From Alcanivorax sp. 24 (GTDB lineage Bacteria; Pseudomonadota; Gammaproteobacteria; Pseudomonadales; Alcanivoracaceae), in the NCBI RefSeq assembly GCF_004360225.1, contig NZ_SNUA01000008.1, forward strand, positions 1-64,000: a stretch of DNA of 64,000 nucleotides, written 5' to 3'. The position numbers and the translations under genes are program-made. This document shows, piece by piece, positions 18,488 to 27,970 of this stretch; the stretch's first letter is position 1, and each line of letters begins with the position of its first letter. Under the pieces are notes generated by a model that did not search any database, was not told where the DNA came from, and worked only from the letters and a program-made list of their open reading frames with translations.

Positions 18488-18859
18488 TTATCCAATAAGA
18501 CTGTGTTGTACGTAACGGCTGGATACCGACAGCTCCCAGAGCAGCTGGCGCACGTGCCGCCGGGAAGCGTCGTCATCGGCGAGCCGGTGAAGGGACCCCA
18601 AGGGAGTGTGAATATGATCCAGACACTGGCAGCGCCAATGTCGGGGCACCAGTTCGTCCATCACGGTGTCGAGCAGCAAACGGAATTGCCCCTCGAACAG
18701 ACCGCGCCGGGCCTCCGTATCCGCGGTGCCGATCAACACCGCTTCTTCCTGCATTCGCCAAAGCGGGAACAACGTCGGGTTATCCGGTTCAGTGCCGAAC
18801 CGGATCTTCCGCCGCAGTAACCGCAATGCCGGATCGGGGACGGGCCGGGGGGAGGGCAT
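18488..18859 (-). CDS. fagA: FagA-like protein (Fur-associated gene A)
   Basis: The 123-aa protein has no known catalytic motif. It has the length, and the position immediately upstream of fumC, of FagA from the Pseudomonas fagA-fumC-sodA operon; the composition (basic N-terminus LRLLRRKIRF, then WRMQEEAVLIG) fits my memory of that family. The molecular function of FagA is unknown. A Fur-box-like site lies about 35 bp upstream of the start. Confidence 0.7.
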   Translation of the reverse strand: MPSPRPVPDPALRLLRRKIRFGTEPDNPTLFPLWRMQEEAVLIGTADTEARRGLFEGQFRLLLDTVMDELVPRHWRCQCLDHIHTPLGSLHRLADDDASRRHVRQLLWELSVSSRYVQHSLIG

Positions 18860-18895
18860 GGCCGATCTGCCTCGTAATTGATAACAGGGTCCAAA

Positions 18896-18916
18896 TAGTA
18901 ATGGTTTTCATTATTA
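18896..18916. promoter_or_regulatory. Fur box upstream of fagA-fumC
   Basis: On the minus strand, AATAATGAAAACCATTACT matches the 19-bp Fur consensus GATAATGATAATCATTATC at 14 positions by my count. It lies about 35-60 bp upstream of the fagA start in an AT-rich promoter. It predicts repression by Fe-Fur and induction of FumC when iron is low. Confidence 0.75.
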
Positions 18917-18963
18917 TTTTAAAGTCGAGGCGGAATACCAGGCAGGGCAACCCATAATGGGGA

Positions 18964-20082
18964 TCAACCCCGGGAGGGCAACGCCGGCAGGAAGGCTTCC
19001 TGATCAAGAAACCGCTTGCTATCGCGCAGCGCTGGCAACAGCTGCCGATCCGCATAGGGACAGCCGGTGTGCCCTGGATCGTTCTGGCGATCCTTGCCGG
19101 CCTGTTCGGCGCTGTGTCCCTCTCCACGGGTCAGCGCCAGGAGCATCGGCTGGTAACCCGGCTGCCAGGCGACCAGGTCCGGCAGACTTTGCCGTAGCGT
19201 GGCAAGGATGCCGAGACCGGCAAAATCCAGATCGCCCCAGAAGAAAGCCGCCAGGGTGTGGTCAAGCCAGCGCTGGCGGAAGACGGCGGGGTCGCTGCCG
19301 GGGAGGAAGGCGAAACGGGTATGGGGGCTGGTGAGGCGCTGGGCGCTGGCGCGGAAGCCGCCGCTATAAAGCAGCGCATAGCCTGCCGGCGCCTGCGCCA
19401 CCAGGCGCAGAAAGGTGTCCTGATTTTCCACGATCAGCAACCGCCCGCAGCCGGCCGGTGCCCAGGCGGTAAGCAACAGAGGCCGTGGCCGGATGAGTTG
19501 GGCGCGCTCGCCAAACAGGCGGGTGAGCAGTTCCTGACGGCCATCGAGAAACTTGGAATTGCCGCGAAAGCAGCGGGCGGAGAGCTCGCGCAATGTCAGG
19601 CCGCTGTCCAGCAAGCTGGCGGCACGGATGAAATGACCGACCATGTCTTCCGGTGAGTCGCCGGCCAGTGCTGGCTTGGCATCAAGGAGCGCCGCGCCGC
19701 CATCCTGAAAGTGCGCTTCATGGCCGCTCAGTGCATTGCGCCAGGTCTGTCTCAGCGGATCCACGCGGGGACGGTCGAGCCAGCCGCGCAGCAGCGCCTC
19801 ACAAGCCGGATTGAGACGGAGCTGGGCGTTCTCATAGCGCTCCTGAAAAGCACTCAAACGGGAGTCGTAATGGATGCTGAAGACCCGGTATTCCTGTGCC
19901 AGCCGTTCCATCAGTTGCCAGCGGTAGCGGGTATCCTCGCTGAACTGGAACAATTCCGGCACGGTGGATTTTTTGACCCGGCGGGTAATGGTCTGGGTAC
20001 GGGGCTGCTCCAGCCGGTCCAGAAACCAGCCCAGTAGCCGCCCCAGCCAGGGCTCCTCTTGCAGCCAGAGCGGCGCGCTCAC
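18964..20082 (-). CDS. jetD: Wadjet JetD, Toprim nuclease subunit
   Basis: The 372-aa protein is the DUF3322/DUF2220-type JetD. The C-terminal Toprim domain shows Glu219 in LLIVENQDTF and the DxD pair Asp284/Asp286 in FFWGDLDFAGLGIL, the metal-binding residues of the nuclease. In Wadjet it cleaves plasmid-size circular DNA after loop extrusion by JetABC. The start is a GTG at 20082, 28 bp past the jetC stop, with only a weak ribosome site. It is the last gene of the jetABCD order, immediately before the fagA promoter, which marks the island edge. Confidence 0.93.
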   Translation of the reverse strand: MSAPLWLQEEPWLGRLLGWFLDRLEQPRTQTITRRVKKSTVPELFQFSEDTRYRWQLMERLAQEYRVFSIHYDSRLSAFQERYENAQLRLNPACEALLRGWLDRPRVDPLRQTWRNALSGHEAHFQDGGAALLDAKPALAGDSPEDMVGHFIRAASLLDSGLTLRELSARCFRGNSKFLDGRQELLTRLFGERAQLIRPRPLLLTAWAPAGCGRLLIVENQDTFLRLVAQAPAGYALLYSGGFRASAQRLTSPHTRFAFLPGSDPAVFRQRWLDHTLAAFFWGDLDFAGLGILATLRQSLPDLVAWQPGYQPMLLALTRGEGHSAEQAGKDRQNDPGHTGCPYADRQLLPALRDSKRFLDQEAFLPALPSRG

Positions 20083-20110
20083 CAGGTTGTCCCCATGGTC
20101 AGTCTAGCCA

Positions 20111-23100
20111 TCACGAAATCCCTTCCATGAAGTCCAGCGCGCCTTGCTGGCGGATCACCCGCCGGTGTTGATCCCACAGTTCGGCGATGCGGTCCTGATT
20201 GAGTTGCTGGCGGTCCAGCAGCACGCGGGTATTGAGCTCGCCCACCGGCACCGGGCTTGGCACCTTGCTGAACACGAACTGGTTGCTGACCAGATCGAGG
20301 AAGGGGCCGGCTTTGCTGGTGGGCATGATGAAGATCAATTGCAGGCCCAGGGTTTCGGTGAGGTAACGGATCACCTGGCGCGAGCGGGTTTCGTCCATGT
20401 GCATGAACGCCTCGTCGACGATCACCATGCGCAGGTGGCTGTCGCCTTCGTTGAAGCGGAAAGCGCTGGTGATGGCGGCGGCGCGGATAATGTAGGCGGG
20501 CGTTTCCAACTGGCCGCCGGAGCCGGTGCCATACTGGCTGAGACGGATCGGCGCCTTGCCTTCCGGGTGTTTGAGGATGTCGTAGCGGCGATAGCGCCGG
20601 TAGTCGCTGATCCGCTCCAGTTCGCGCAGCGCCTGCTGTTCGTCGCCGTCCAACAGCAATGCGAGCAGCCGGTCGCGCACCTCCGTGGCCTTGTCGGAGA
20701 GAGTACTCTCGAACAGGCTGGCGCCATCGCCCAGGTTGGGAATCTCGGTGACTTCGCGAAAGAAATCCCAGTATTCCTTGTATTCCCGCACCCATTCCCA
20801 GTCGAAGGAAAACCGCTCCCGGTCGGCGCCGAAGTAATGGTGCTCCAGTTCCTTGTTCAGATTCTTGAGAGTACGTTCGCCGTCCTTGATGGCTTGCTGG
20901 ATCTGGTTGCACAGATCACTGACGAAGGTGGTGTTGAAGGTGTCGCGCAGACCGCCCAGTTGCTCCAGTTTGCTCAGCAGGACATTGTTGCGCAGCCGGT
21001 TGTGCAGGTTGTCCAGCTGTTGATGCAGGTGATGCACATGGCCGAAGAACGGGGCGCTGTGCAGCTCCTCGGCGGTTTCGATAAGGATCTGATCCGCCGG
21101 CTGGGCCTGCTGATTGTAGTCGCCGACAAGCCGTTCCAGAGTGACGGCGTTGCTGCTCAGGGTGTTGAGCAGGGCCCGCTCCTCGCTGTCGAAATCGATG
21201 TCGTCCTGGGCGGCTTGCAAACGCTGGTCCATGGCATCGATACGGGACAGTACATCCAGATCCGGCCAGTACCGGGTGCAGGCGTGCAGGTGTTCCTCGG
21301 CGTCTTCCTGATCCTGCTGCAGTTGCTCACTCTGATCGGCGAGGGCGCTGATGGCACGCTCGCAGGCGTGTTGTTGTTCGCCGAGCTTGCCGTTCTCTTC
21401 CTTCAATTCGCCCTGCCGCTGGGTCAACTGCTTGTGCCGTTGGCGGGCATCCTGCTGTTGCCGTTCCAGCTCTTCATGGTCACTGAGGTCGAGATTGGCC
21501 AGAGCCTGTTCGGTGTCGGACAACTGGCGCTGGCATTGCAGCAGGTGAGTGACGGTGGCCACCCAGTCCAGCGGCTTGAATTCAAGCACTTGCTGTTGCA
21601 GTTGCCGCACCGCCTGATAATCGTCGCTGGCGTGGCGGTAGCTTTCCTGCACGTCCATCAGGGCATGGCGTTGCGCGTACAGGTTGCGCTCGCGGGCAGT
21701 CTCGCCGAACACCAACTGGCTGTCGTCCAGATCGCAGCGGAACAGCGCATAGTTGCCCGAGCCCAGGCCGTCGCTGGTGATACCGCGCCGGGTGCGGCGC
21801 AGGGTTTCGGCGTCGTCCACCCGCACCACATTGCCGTAGGACGCCTTCAGATAATGCTCCGCGGTGCGATGGGAAAAACGCAGCACGTGGAAGATGGACT
21901 CCGCCGGCAGGGCGGCTTTCTCCGCGTCCCGCCGTGCCTGCTCGCCCTGGATCACCCGAGCCTTGTTACGCTGGCGGCCGGCCAGACGGCGCACCACGCG
22001 GATCGCTTCCGCTTCGTAATCCGGCTCCACCAGAATGCCAAAGCGGGCGCCGCCGAGATAACCCTCGATGGCCATTTGCCATTCCGGATCCTGCACTTCC
22101 ACATGATCGCAGAGCACCCGGGGATCGGCCTGGGGGCACTGCTCGCGGATCGCCTGCAGCGCTTCTTCCACATCACGGGGATAGTTCACCCGTTTCGATT
22201 CCAGCGTGCTGATGCGATGCTGAATCTGCCTTTGCTGTTCGTCCAGTTTTTCCAGCGCCTGCGCTCTTTGCGTCACCAGACGATCCAGCCGCTGCGCCAG
22301 CGACAAAGCGTCCTGATTGGTGCCGCTTTCCGCCGGCCCGTGCAACTGCTCCGCCAGATAGTTGTGCAGCTGCTGCTCGGCGCGAGCCTGTTCCAGGCCA
22401 CTTTCCAGCGGCGACAAATCGATCCAGTCCCGTGCCAGCATCTGGTTCAGGTCCGGTATCGGGCGCTGTTCCAGAGTCAGCAGTTCCTTGCTGGTGGCGC
22501 GCCAGCCCCTGCTGGCGAACAGCGGCAATTCCAGTTCGATACTGTGGCGGTTGAGCAAATCGCGCAGATTGCGCAACGCGGTGAAGTTGCGGGTACGCTG
22601 CTGGTCCTGTTCCAGTAACGGCCGGGCGCCTTGCTGCAATTGTTGAGTCAGGCTATCCAGCTGTGCCTGCAGTTGCTGTTTGTCGCGCAGCGCGGGGATG
22701 CCCTGTATGCGCGCTTCCAGTCCCACCAGTTCGTCGTGGGCTTGCTCCAGTCGCTGTTCCACCTGTTCCGCTTCTTCGCGCAACGCCTGTTGTTGCTGGC
22801 GGAGCTGGGATTGTTCCTCTTTTTTCTCCAGATACTGGCGCTGGTTGCGGCGGTAACGTTGCGCGGCGGCGCCGTAGGCGAGGGCGGTGCGCTCCAGCCA
22901 GGTCTCCTGATACTGCCCCGCCAAGCCACGGGCCTGCTCCAGATAGTCCACGCTGGCGCGCAGTTGCCGGGCCTCCTGCTCCATGCCATGGATAGTGCGC
23001 AGCATGTCGCGGATACGACGTAGCGTGTCGCCCATGTCCTGGGCTTCCAGCACTTCGCCGGCGACGAACTGATCAATGGAGTCCACCGGTTTGTACGCCA

Positions 23101-23761
23101 TGAAACGGGCGAAGGTGCGGGCGGCGTTCTTCGCTTCCTGCTGGGATACCGCGTCGCGGCGGCCGCGCAGGGCGCCGTACAGCCGGGCCAGATAAGCGCC
23201 TTTCTTCTCGTAGGTCTCCACGTTCTTTTTGCCGAACGTCCGGCGCAGCGCATTGGGCAGCTCGGTGATTTCCACCACCTGACGTTCGGCGCCCTCTCCG
23301 TGCACGAAGTGCGACAGGCTCAGCATCTCGCCGGGCACGATCATCAACAGCAATTCACTTTGCCGCGCCTGGGCGGTCATACCGGCACGGTCCAGATGCG
23401 CGCGCACGCCAATCACCGCCGTGAACGGTTCGGCGGTCTCGCCCTTGGTGGGATGAAACACGCCGGCCAGGTAACCGTCGCTGTCATAGGGACGGGCGAA
23501 GGCGCCGTCGTCGCAGCCGAGAATATAGGACGCCAATGTGCGCACCTGCTTGCCGCCCCGGCCGCGCTGGGTGGTCTCGTCCTGGCCCGGGTTGTAGTTG
23601 AACAGATTGTCGTGGGCGGCGGTCATCAGCGTCTGCAGGGCGTCGGCGGCGGTGGTCTTGCCGGAGCCGTTACCGCCGGAGAACAGATTGATGGGGCCGT
23701 ATTCCAGCTCTTCGGCGGGCAGGTTGCCCCAATTGACGGTGATGGAACGTTTCAAAAACAT
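20111..23761 (-). CDS. jetC: Wadjet JetC, SMC-like ATPase
   Basis: The 1216-aa MukB-like SMC protein drives DNA loop extrusion in the Wadjet anti-plasmid complex. It has Walker A FSGGNGSGKTTAA (about residues 27-39), long Gln/Glu/Arg-rich coiled coils with a hinge-like globular part near 480-640, the ABC signature GTGSGGQLE near 1077 and Walker B VIVDEAFMHMDE near 1112. All ATPase motifs look intact. It starts 40 bp after jetB ends, in the jetABCD order. Confidence 0.95.
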   Translation of the reverse strand: MFLKRSITVNWGNLPAEELEYGPINLFSGGNGSGKTTAADALQTLMTAAHDNLFNYNPGQDETTQRGRGGKQVRTLASYILGCDDGAFARPYDSDGYLAGVFHPTKGETAEPFTAVIGVRAHLDRAGMTAQARQSELLLMIVPGEMLSLSHFVHGEGAERQVVEITELPNALRRTFGKKNVETYEKKGAYLARLYGALRGRRDAVSQQEAKNAARTFARFMAYKPVDSIDQFVAGEVLEAQDMGDTLRRIRDMLRTIHGMEQEARQLRASVDYLEQARGLAGQYQETWLERTALAYGAAAQRYRRNQRQYLEKKEEQSQLRQQQQALREEAEQVEQRLEQAHDELVGLEARIQGIPALRDKQQLQAQLDSLTQQLQQGARPLLEQDQQRTRNFTALRNLRDLLNRHSIELELPLFASRGWRATSKELLTLEQRPIPDLNQMLARDWIDLSPLESGLEQARAEQQLHNYLAEQLHGPAESGTNQDALSLAQRLDRLVTQRAQALEKLDEQQRQIQHRISTLESKRVNYPRDVEEALQAIREQCPQADPRVLCDHVEVQDPEWQMAIEGYLGGARFGILVEPDYEAEAIRVVRRLAGRQRNKARVIQGEQARRDAEKAALPAESIFHVLRFSHRTAEHYLKASYGNVVRVDDAETLRRTRRGITSDGLGSGNYALFRCDLDDSQLVFGETARERNLYAQRHALMDVQESYRHASDDYQAVRQLQQQVLEFKPLDWVATVTHLLQCQRQLSDTEQALANLDLSDHEELERQQQDARQRHKQLTQRQGELKEENGKLGEQQHACERAISALADQSEQLQQDQEDAEEHLHACTRYWPDLDVLSRIDAMDQRLQAAQDDIDFDSEERALLNTLSSNAVTLERLVGDYNQQAQPADQILIETAEELHSAPFFGHVHHLHQQLDNLHNRLRNNVLLSKLEQLGGLRDTFNTTFVSDLCNQIQQAIKDGERTLKNLNKELEHHYFGADRERFSFDWEWVREYKEYWDFFREVTEIPNLGDGASLFESTLSDKATEVRDRLLALLLDGDEQQALRELERISDYRRYRRYDILKHPEGKAPIRLSQYGTGSGGQLETPAYIIRAAAITSAFRFNEGDSHLRMVIVDEAFMHMDETRSRQVIRYLTETLGLQLIFIMPTSKAGPFLDLVSNQFVFSKVPSPVPVGELNTRVLLDRQQLNQDRIAELWDQHRRVIRQQGALDFMEGIS

Positions 23762-23801
23762 GGGCGGCTCGGATCAACAAAGGCGAACGTGAAATAACCG
23801 A

Positions 23802-24470
23802 TCATGATGGCAGATCTTCCGATGAAGGGGCTTCGGCATCCGGCCCGTCGCCGGTGAGCTGGCTGAGTACCGCGTCGGTGACCAGGCTGGTGATGTCCGG
23901 ACGGATGGTCAGCCAGGTCTCGGCGTCTTCCAGACCGTCGTCGCTGGCGGTGCGGATCAGCCGTAACTGACGCAGCCGGCGGAACAGGGCGCGCCGTTCG
24001 GTGAGCGCCTCCGGCAGCGGCCGGCCAAGCAGATTCTTGCTGGCCAGGTTGAACGCTTCCAGCGGCAGCATCACTTGGCCGTGTTCGTCGATCTGGCCTT
24101 CGCGCAACGCTTTGTCGTACTCCGCGCGCAACACCAGAATGGCGGCCACTTCCTGTTGGCTCAAACGCTCACGCAAGCCCTGGTTGAAGCCGTCCTCGCT
24201 GTCGGCCAGGCCGGGCACCTCGGCGCCGGGCGGAAACAGCCGCAGCGAATGGAAGCGCCGTTCGTGCAGCAGGCGGATGCGCAGCACGCTCAAATAATCC
24301 TCCACCAGATCGGCCACCTGCAGGTAGCGATCGTAGAGCTCCGTTTCCTTTTTGCTTTCGTCGCGGCACAGCACGCCCCGGTCCAGCAGCCGGATCATCA
24401 GTTCGGAGAACTGATCCGGGCCGACGCCGCGGGCCTCCAGAGCCTCGGCCAAAGCGTCACGTATCGTCAT
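23802..24470 (-). CDS. jetB: Wadjet JetB, kite-type subunit
   Basis: The 222-aa protein (DUF4194 family) is the kite-like winged-helix partner of the JetA kleisin, comparable to MukE. Recognisable parts are the N-terminal MTIRDALAEALEARGVGPDQ, the segment RYLQVADLVEDYLSVLRIRL and RRLRQLRLIRTASDD. ATG 24470 lies inside the jetA 3' end (14-bp overlap), so the two are translationally coupled. An upstream in-frame start at 24563 would add sequence that is only jetA in another frame. Confidence 0.92.
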   Translation of the reverse strand: MTIRDALAEALEARGVGPDQFSELMIRLLDRGVLCRDESKKETELYDRYLQVADLVEDYLSVLRIRLLHERRFHSLRLFPPGAEVPGLADSEDGFNQGLRERLSQQEVAAILVLRAEYDKALREGQIDEHGQVMLPLEAFNLASKNLLGRPLPEALTERRALFRRLRQLRLIRTASDDGLEDAETWLTIRPDITSLVTDAVLSQLTGDGPDAEAPSSEDLPS

Positions 24471-25893
24471 CGTGTTCCAGTTCCAGCAAGAAACCATCGC
24501 GGCGACCGAAATAGCGTTCGCCGACGATGGGGTCGGTGGGTTCGATGCGCAGCCGGAAACCACTGGCCCGATGGTCGGCGCTGCCCAGCTCGATCACATG
24601 GCTGAGCGCCAGCAGATCGGTGGCGTTATTCACCGGCAGGTCGCGGTTGTCGATGCGGCGGCTGGCGCCCAGAGCCTGGCGCAAATAGTCACGCAGACCT
24701 TCGCCGTGGATGCTGAACGCCTTCTCCAGCAACTGTTGAATCGCCAGGTCGCGCAGCGTGGCCGGGTCCGGCGCGTCCAACTGAGCCATGCGGCTTTGCA
24801 CCTGCCGTTTTTCCCGCTGCTCGCGCAGCCGGTTCTGGGCCGGATCCACCAGCCCCAGACGTAAATGGGCCATGGCGCGCCCGGCGGCCTCCAGGCGTTT
24901 GGCGGTGGTGGCATCATCCAGCTCGGACAGCTCCCGGCACAGGCCGACAATGTCACTGTGTTGCTGGCTGTGCAGATAGCTGAGCTGGCGGATGATAATG
25001 TCCGCCCGCCGGGTAAAGCCCTGCAGGGTCCGGCGCAGGGCCGGCAGCATGATCTCGGCGGCGCCGCGCATGCGGGTCTCGATGCTGTCCAGCAACTGCC
25101 ACAACACCGAGCCTTCCGGGTTGATCACCAGATCCGGCGCCAGCCGCCGCAGCTCCAGCTCCGCGTTGCGCTTCCAGTCCGTGGGTTTGCGGCGGATGCG
25201 CTCAATCGTGTTCTGGATGCGGTCGCGATGTTTTTCCACACTGTCGGCGGACATGCGGATCGCCACGTCCGGCTGGAAGCGCTTCTCCATGAACTCGAAA
25301 AACTGGTCGCTGGCCTGCTGCACCAGTTGCTGGGCCTCCACTTCCTTGACCAGCTCCCGCTTGCGCTCTTCCAGCTCGGCGATGATGTCGGTGAAATCAG
25401 CGATGATGCGCTCGGAATGCTCATGGGCGTCGAGCAGATCATAGACCTCGCCGCGATCCAGAAACGCGGCCAGCGCATTGAGCGTATTGCGGGTATTACG
25501 ATGGCGGGTGCGGATGCCGCGGCCGTCCACCTCCGCCAGAGTCTGGGTGAACAGGCGCCCGGTGCGGCTGAACGGATAGGTGGACTGAAACGACGCCTCG
25601 TCCTTGTCCCGCTTCAGCCAGCCATGCTCCACCAGCGTATTGAGAATCCAGGCGGCCTGCTCCCGATTGTTGCGGAAGCGGCCGCCGTCCTCATCGCCGC
25701 CCTCCAGCAAGGGCGCCCGCTCCAGCGCCTCGCTGAACACATCCAGCACCTGCTCGCGCTTGAGCGACTCGCCATAATCGGCCTGGGCGCTGTACAGACG
25801 CTCGTGCAACAGGCGCAGACACTCGGCCACCTGCTCGCGGTACTTGCCGGTCAGCGGCTTGAAGAATTGATGGCGGTCTTCGGTGAAAAACAT
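24457..25893 (-). CDS. jetA: Wadjet JetA, kleisin subunit
   Basis: The 478-aa protein starts MFFTEDRHQFFKPLTGKYRE, typical of JetA, the kleisin that bridges the JetC ATPase heads, comparable to MukF. The middle is helical and rich in Arg/Glu (IIAELEERKRELVKEVEAQ). The start at 25893 is chosen because the longer frame to 26049 adds unrelated low-similarity sequence. It is the first gene of the jetABCD operon. The WYL gene upstream is on the same strand but 325 bp away. Confidence 0.93.
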   Translation of the reverse strand: MFFTEDRHQFFKPLTGKYREQVAECLRLLHERLYSAQADYGESLKREQVLDVFSEALERAPLLEGGDEDGGRFRNNREQAAWILNTLVEHGWLKRDKDEASFQSTYPFSRTGRLFTQTLAEVDGRGIRTRHRNTRNTLNALAAFLDRGEVYDLLDAHEHSERIIADFTDIIAELEERKRELVKEVEAQQLVQQASDQFFEFMEKRFQPDVAIRMSADSVEKHRDRIQNTIERIRRKPTDWKRNAELELRRLAPDLVINPEGSVLWQLLDSIETRMRGAAEIMLPALRRTLQGFTRRADIIIRQLSYLHSQQHSDIVGLCRELSELDDATTAKRLEAAGRAMAHLRLGLVDPAQNRLREQREKRQVQSRMAQLDAPDPATLRDLAIQQLLEKAFSIHGEGLRDYLRQALGASRRIDNRDLPVNNATDLLALSHVIELGSADHRASGFRLRIEPTDPIVGERYFGRRDGFLLELEHDDDT

Positions 25894-26160
25894 GGCGTCA
25901 GCTAAAGGGTTGCAATAAAGCGTTGGAATAAGGGCCGATGATACCGGCAATCGACGGCGGCTGCCTGCTGGCCTGCCCGGATGTTCAGAGCTATGTTGGC
26001 ACCCGAGGATTCCTCGGTAGTTCGCCGTGAAGGGAACGGTGGCGGGCATTGATCAAAAAATAAGCGCAAGACTCGGAATTGAGTGGGGAGGCTGGCCGCG
26101 GCCTGCTAGGCATGGTCTCCCGCTACACATAATCCTCAGCAATCCGGCAATGGCTTCAAC

Positions 26161-26205
26161 CCGAAGCCGCTGTGGGAGCCCAGCTTGCTGGCGAATGAAA
26201 TTACT
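26161..26205. repeat. REP-like palindromic element
   Basis: The stretch between the WYL gene and jetA (25894-26218, 325 bp) contains one copy of the window-wide repeat, GCCGCTGTGGGAGCC then CAGCTTGCTGGCGAATG, at 26166-26198. I see no gene in the rest of this gap; it should hold the jetA promoter. Confidence 0.75.
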
Positions 26206-26218
26206 CTCCACCTCCACT

Positions 26219-27115
26219 TCAGCCACCCCCACCATCCCCCCACAACCAAGCCGCCACCGCCTCCCGATTCCCCAACGCGATCTGCTGCGCCTCCGGCGCC
26301 CGATTATCGGCCACGTCCAAATGCAGCAGCTGCACCACGTAATTCACCAGCGCGGCACGGCAGGGAATCAGCAAACGGCCGTCTTCCATGGCGTAATCCC
26401 GGGCGATCATCGCCTGCTGGCGGGCGTCCAGACGCGGGTCCGGCACCACTTCCAGGGTCAGCGGGGTCTGCCAGGCCTCATCCTCGTCGGCTCCCTGCCA
26501 CGCCTCGGTAACCGGCTCCGGATCATCCTCGATCCGGCTCAACACGAAATCCCGGTACGCAGAGTTCTTCTCGCACCAGGCGCGCACATGCCAGCGCAGC
26601 CCGCTGTGCACCACTGTATGCGGCTGAATCACCCGCTCCTCCGGCACCGGATTACGCAGGGACGCATAACGAATCTCCACCCGCAGTCCTTCCCGGCAGG
26701 CCTGCAGAATAGGGCGCAACACCGCCGGGCGCAGATCCCGCCGGGGCGGCAACAACACCTCCGTATTCAGCTCCCGCACGTCCAGCGCCTCGAAGGCGCA
26801 GCTCAAATCCTCCCGGGCGTGCATCATCTGCAAATACTCGTCCGCCACCCCGCGCGTAAACCGGGGCTCGAACTCAGGGGAGGGCTTGTAACCCTTCAAG
26901 GAACGGTCATAGACCAGATTCTCCGGCGCGTGCTCGGACAAATACTGATTGATGTCCTTGCTGGCCTGCTGCCGCCCGATCCCGAACGCCCGCTGCAGAT
27001 GATTGGTGGTCAACCGCCCCTCCCAAAGAGCGATCACCTCGATCAACCGATACCGCAGCAACAAATCCCAACGCAGAGGCCACTTCCCCGCGTTCTGTCC
27101 AGTAGTGCGCGCCAT
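26219..27115 (-). CDS. WYL-domain transcriptional regulator of the Wadjet locus
   Basis: The 298-aa protein has an N-terminal winged helix-turn-helix (LRWDLLLRYRLIEVIALWEG, RAFGIGRQQASKDINQYLSE) and a C-terminal WYL domain (HSGLRWHVRAWCEKNSAYRD). The domain order resembles BrxR/CapW-type regulators, which repress defence operons and bind inverted repeats. It precedes jetABCD on the same strand. It is strongly similar to the second WYL protein at 53990-54877, and the two share a 42-bp upstream sequence. It ends in an unusual WGDGGGG tail. Confidence 0.88.
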   Translation of the reverse strand: MARTTGQNAGKWPLRWDLLLRYRLIEVIALWEGRLTTNHLQRAFGIGRQQASKDINQYLSEHAPENLVYDRSLKGYKPSPEFEPRFTRGVADEYLQMMHAREDLSCAFEALDVRELNTEVLLPPRRDLRPAVLRPILQACREGLRVEIRYASLRNPVPEERVIQPHTVVHSGLRWHVRAWCEKNSAYRDFVLSRIEDDPEPVTEAWQGADEDEAWQTPLTLEVVPDPRLDARQQAMIARDYAMEDGRLLIPCRAALVNYVVQLLHLDVADNRAPEAQQIALGNREAVAAWLWGDGGGG

Positions 27116-27154
27116 CTTCCCGCCTCCCCAAAGTGCGGCAAAAAGCGATATAAC

Positions 27155-27196
27155 CCAAAAGACGACATGTTCATGTAGTCAGTATTGGCATGACCA
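27155..27196. promoter_or_regulatory. Putative WYL-regulator operator, copy A
   Basis: A 42-bp block lying 40-81 bp upstream of the WYL start. It matches the block at 54890-54931 at 38 of 42 positions by direct comparison. Inside are ACATG-TT-CATGT (27166-27177) and a wider TCATG...CATGA inverted pair separated by 13 bases. Conservation between two otherwise diverged promoters suggests a binding site for these WYL proteins. Confidence 0.7.
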
Positions 27197-27970
27197 TAAT
27201 AAAGTCATAGGTTGATTGTCCAGAGAGCGACGTCGCTTTGATATCAGGGGGGGCTTGCTGTGGGAGCACGAGGAAGTAATAAGAAAGTGGGAGCCGCCGG
27301 ACTGGCTCAGACCAACGTATGTGATAAAGTTCACACTCGTACAACGAAAAGCCCCGCGCCAGAAAGGCGCCGCCAGGCCGCGATTGGGGACGGCATGGTA
27401 AGAAGGGACAGCAACATGGAAAGCCGACACCACAACCTGAAAACCCGACAACGCCAGGAGCGTCACGGCTACCCGGACAATCTGTCCTTGCGTGCCCCAA
27501 AAAGAACAACCCTGCCGCACTCACCATCGTCTTCAGCCGTATCTGCACCTAGAGCAATCAGAGCATCCACGTTGGCGCCACCTGGGGTGTTTTAGGGAGG
27601 AGGTCAGTTATCCCGCTGTTTGATACGAATGACAGATGATATGAGATCTCCCAGTATCGGCGTGGCTTGGAACAGAACGTTCAGATAGATAAAAGGACGT
27701 AGGGGCTCGATTTCGTCATACCGCTGACTGGCAGGTCGGGCGTCAGTATTCAGTTTGGCACTGGGCGATGCGGTGGTCCTGGTCATTGGCGGATTGCTGA
27801 TTTGGCACGAGAAGAGGCCATAGACGCTATGCTAGATGGTGACATGGAAAGTAGGGAAAAGGTCAACTCGTGTTTTCAGTCGGCAATATTTTTAGATTAA
27901 CTTCCGAGCCGATGAGATGTCCGGCTTTTAATGGCGAGTTCGCTTATTGCAATAGAGTAGGGGAAGAAGG
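27197..27970. other. Intergenic region between Wadjet/WYL and the SNF2-Mod-Res unit
   Basis: This 774-bp stretch separates two divergent defence operons. No convincing gene was found: a 60-codon minus-strand frame at 27604-27786 lacks a ribosome site and recognisable features. The last 150 bp are AT-richer and should hold the promoter of the SNF2 gene; AGGGGAAG at 27957-27964 is its likely ribosome site. It may be degraded mobile DNA, but no repeat or integrase remnant is recognisable. Confidence 0.5.

Noticed and set aside
20144-22618. 824-codon plus-strand frame opposite jetC
   Set aside because: It is a shadow of the conserved jetC reading frame on the other strand; codon bias and protein motifs belong to JetC only.
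27604-27786. 60-codon minus-strand ORF in the gap between Wadjet and SNF2
   Set aside because: No ribosome site, no recognisable motif; kept only as a note in the intergenic entry.
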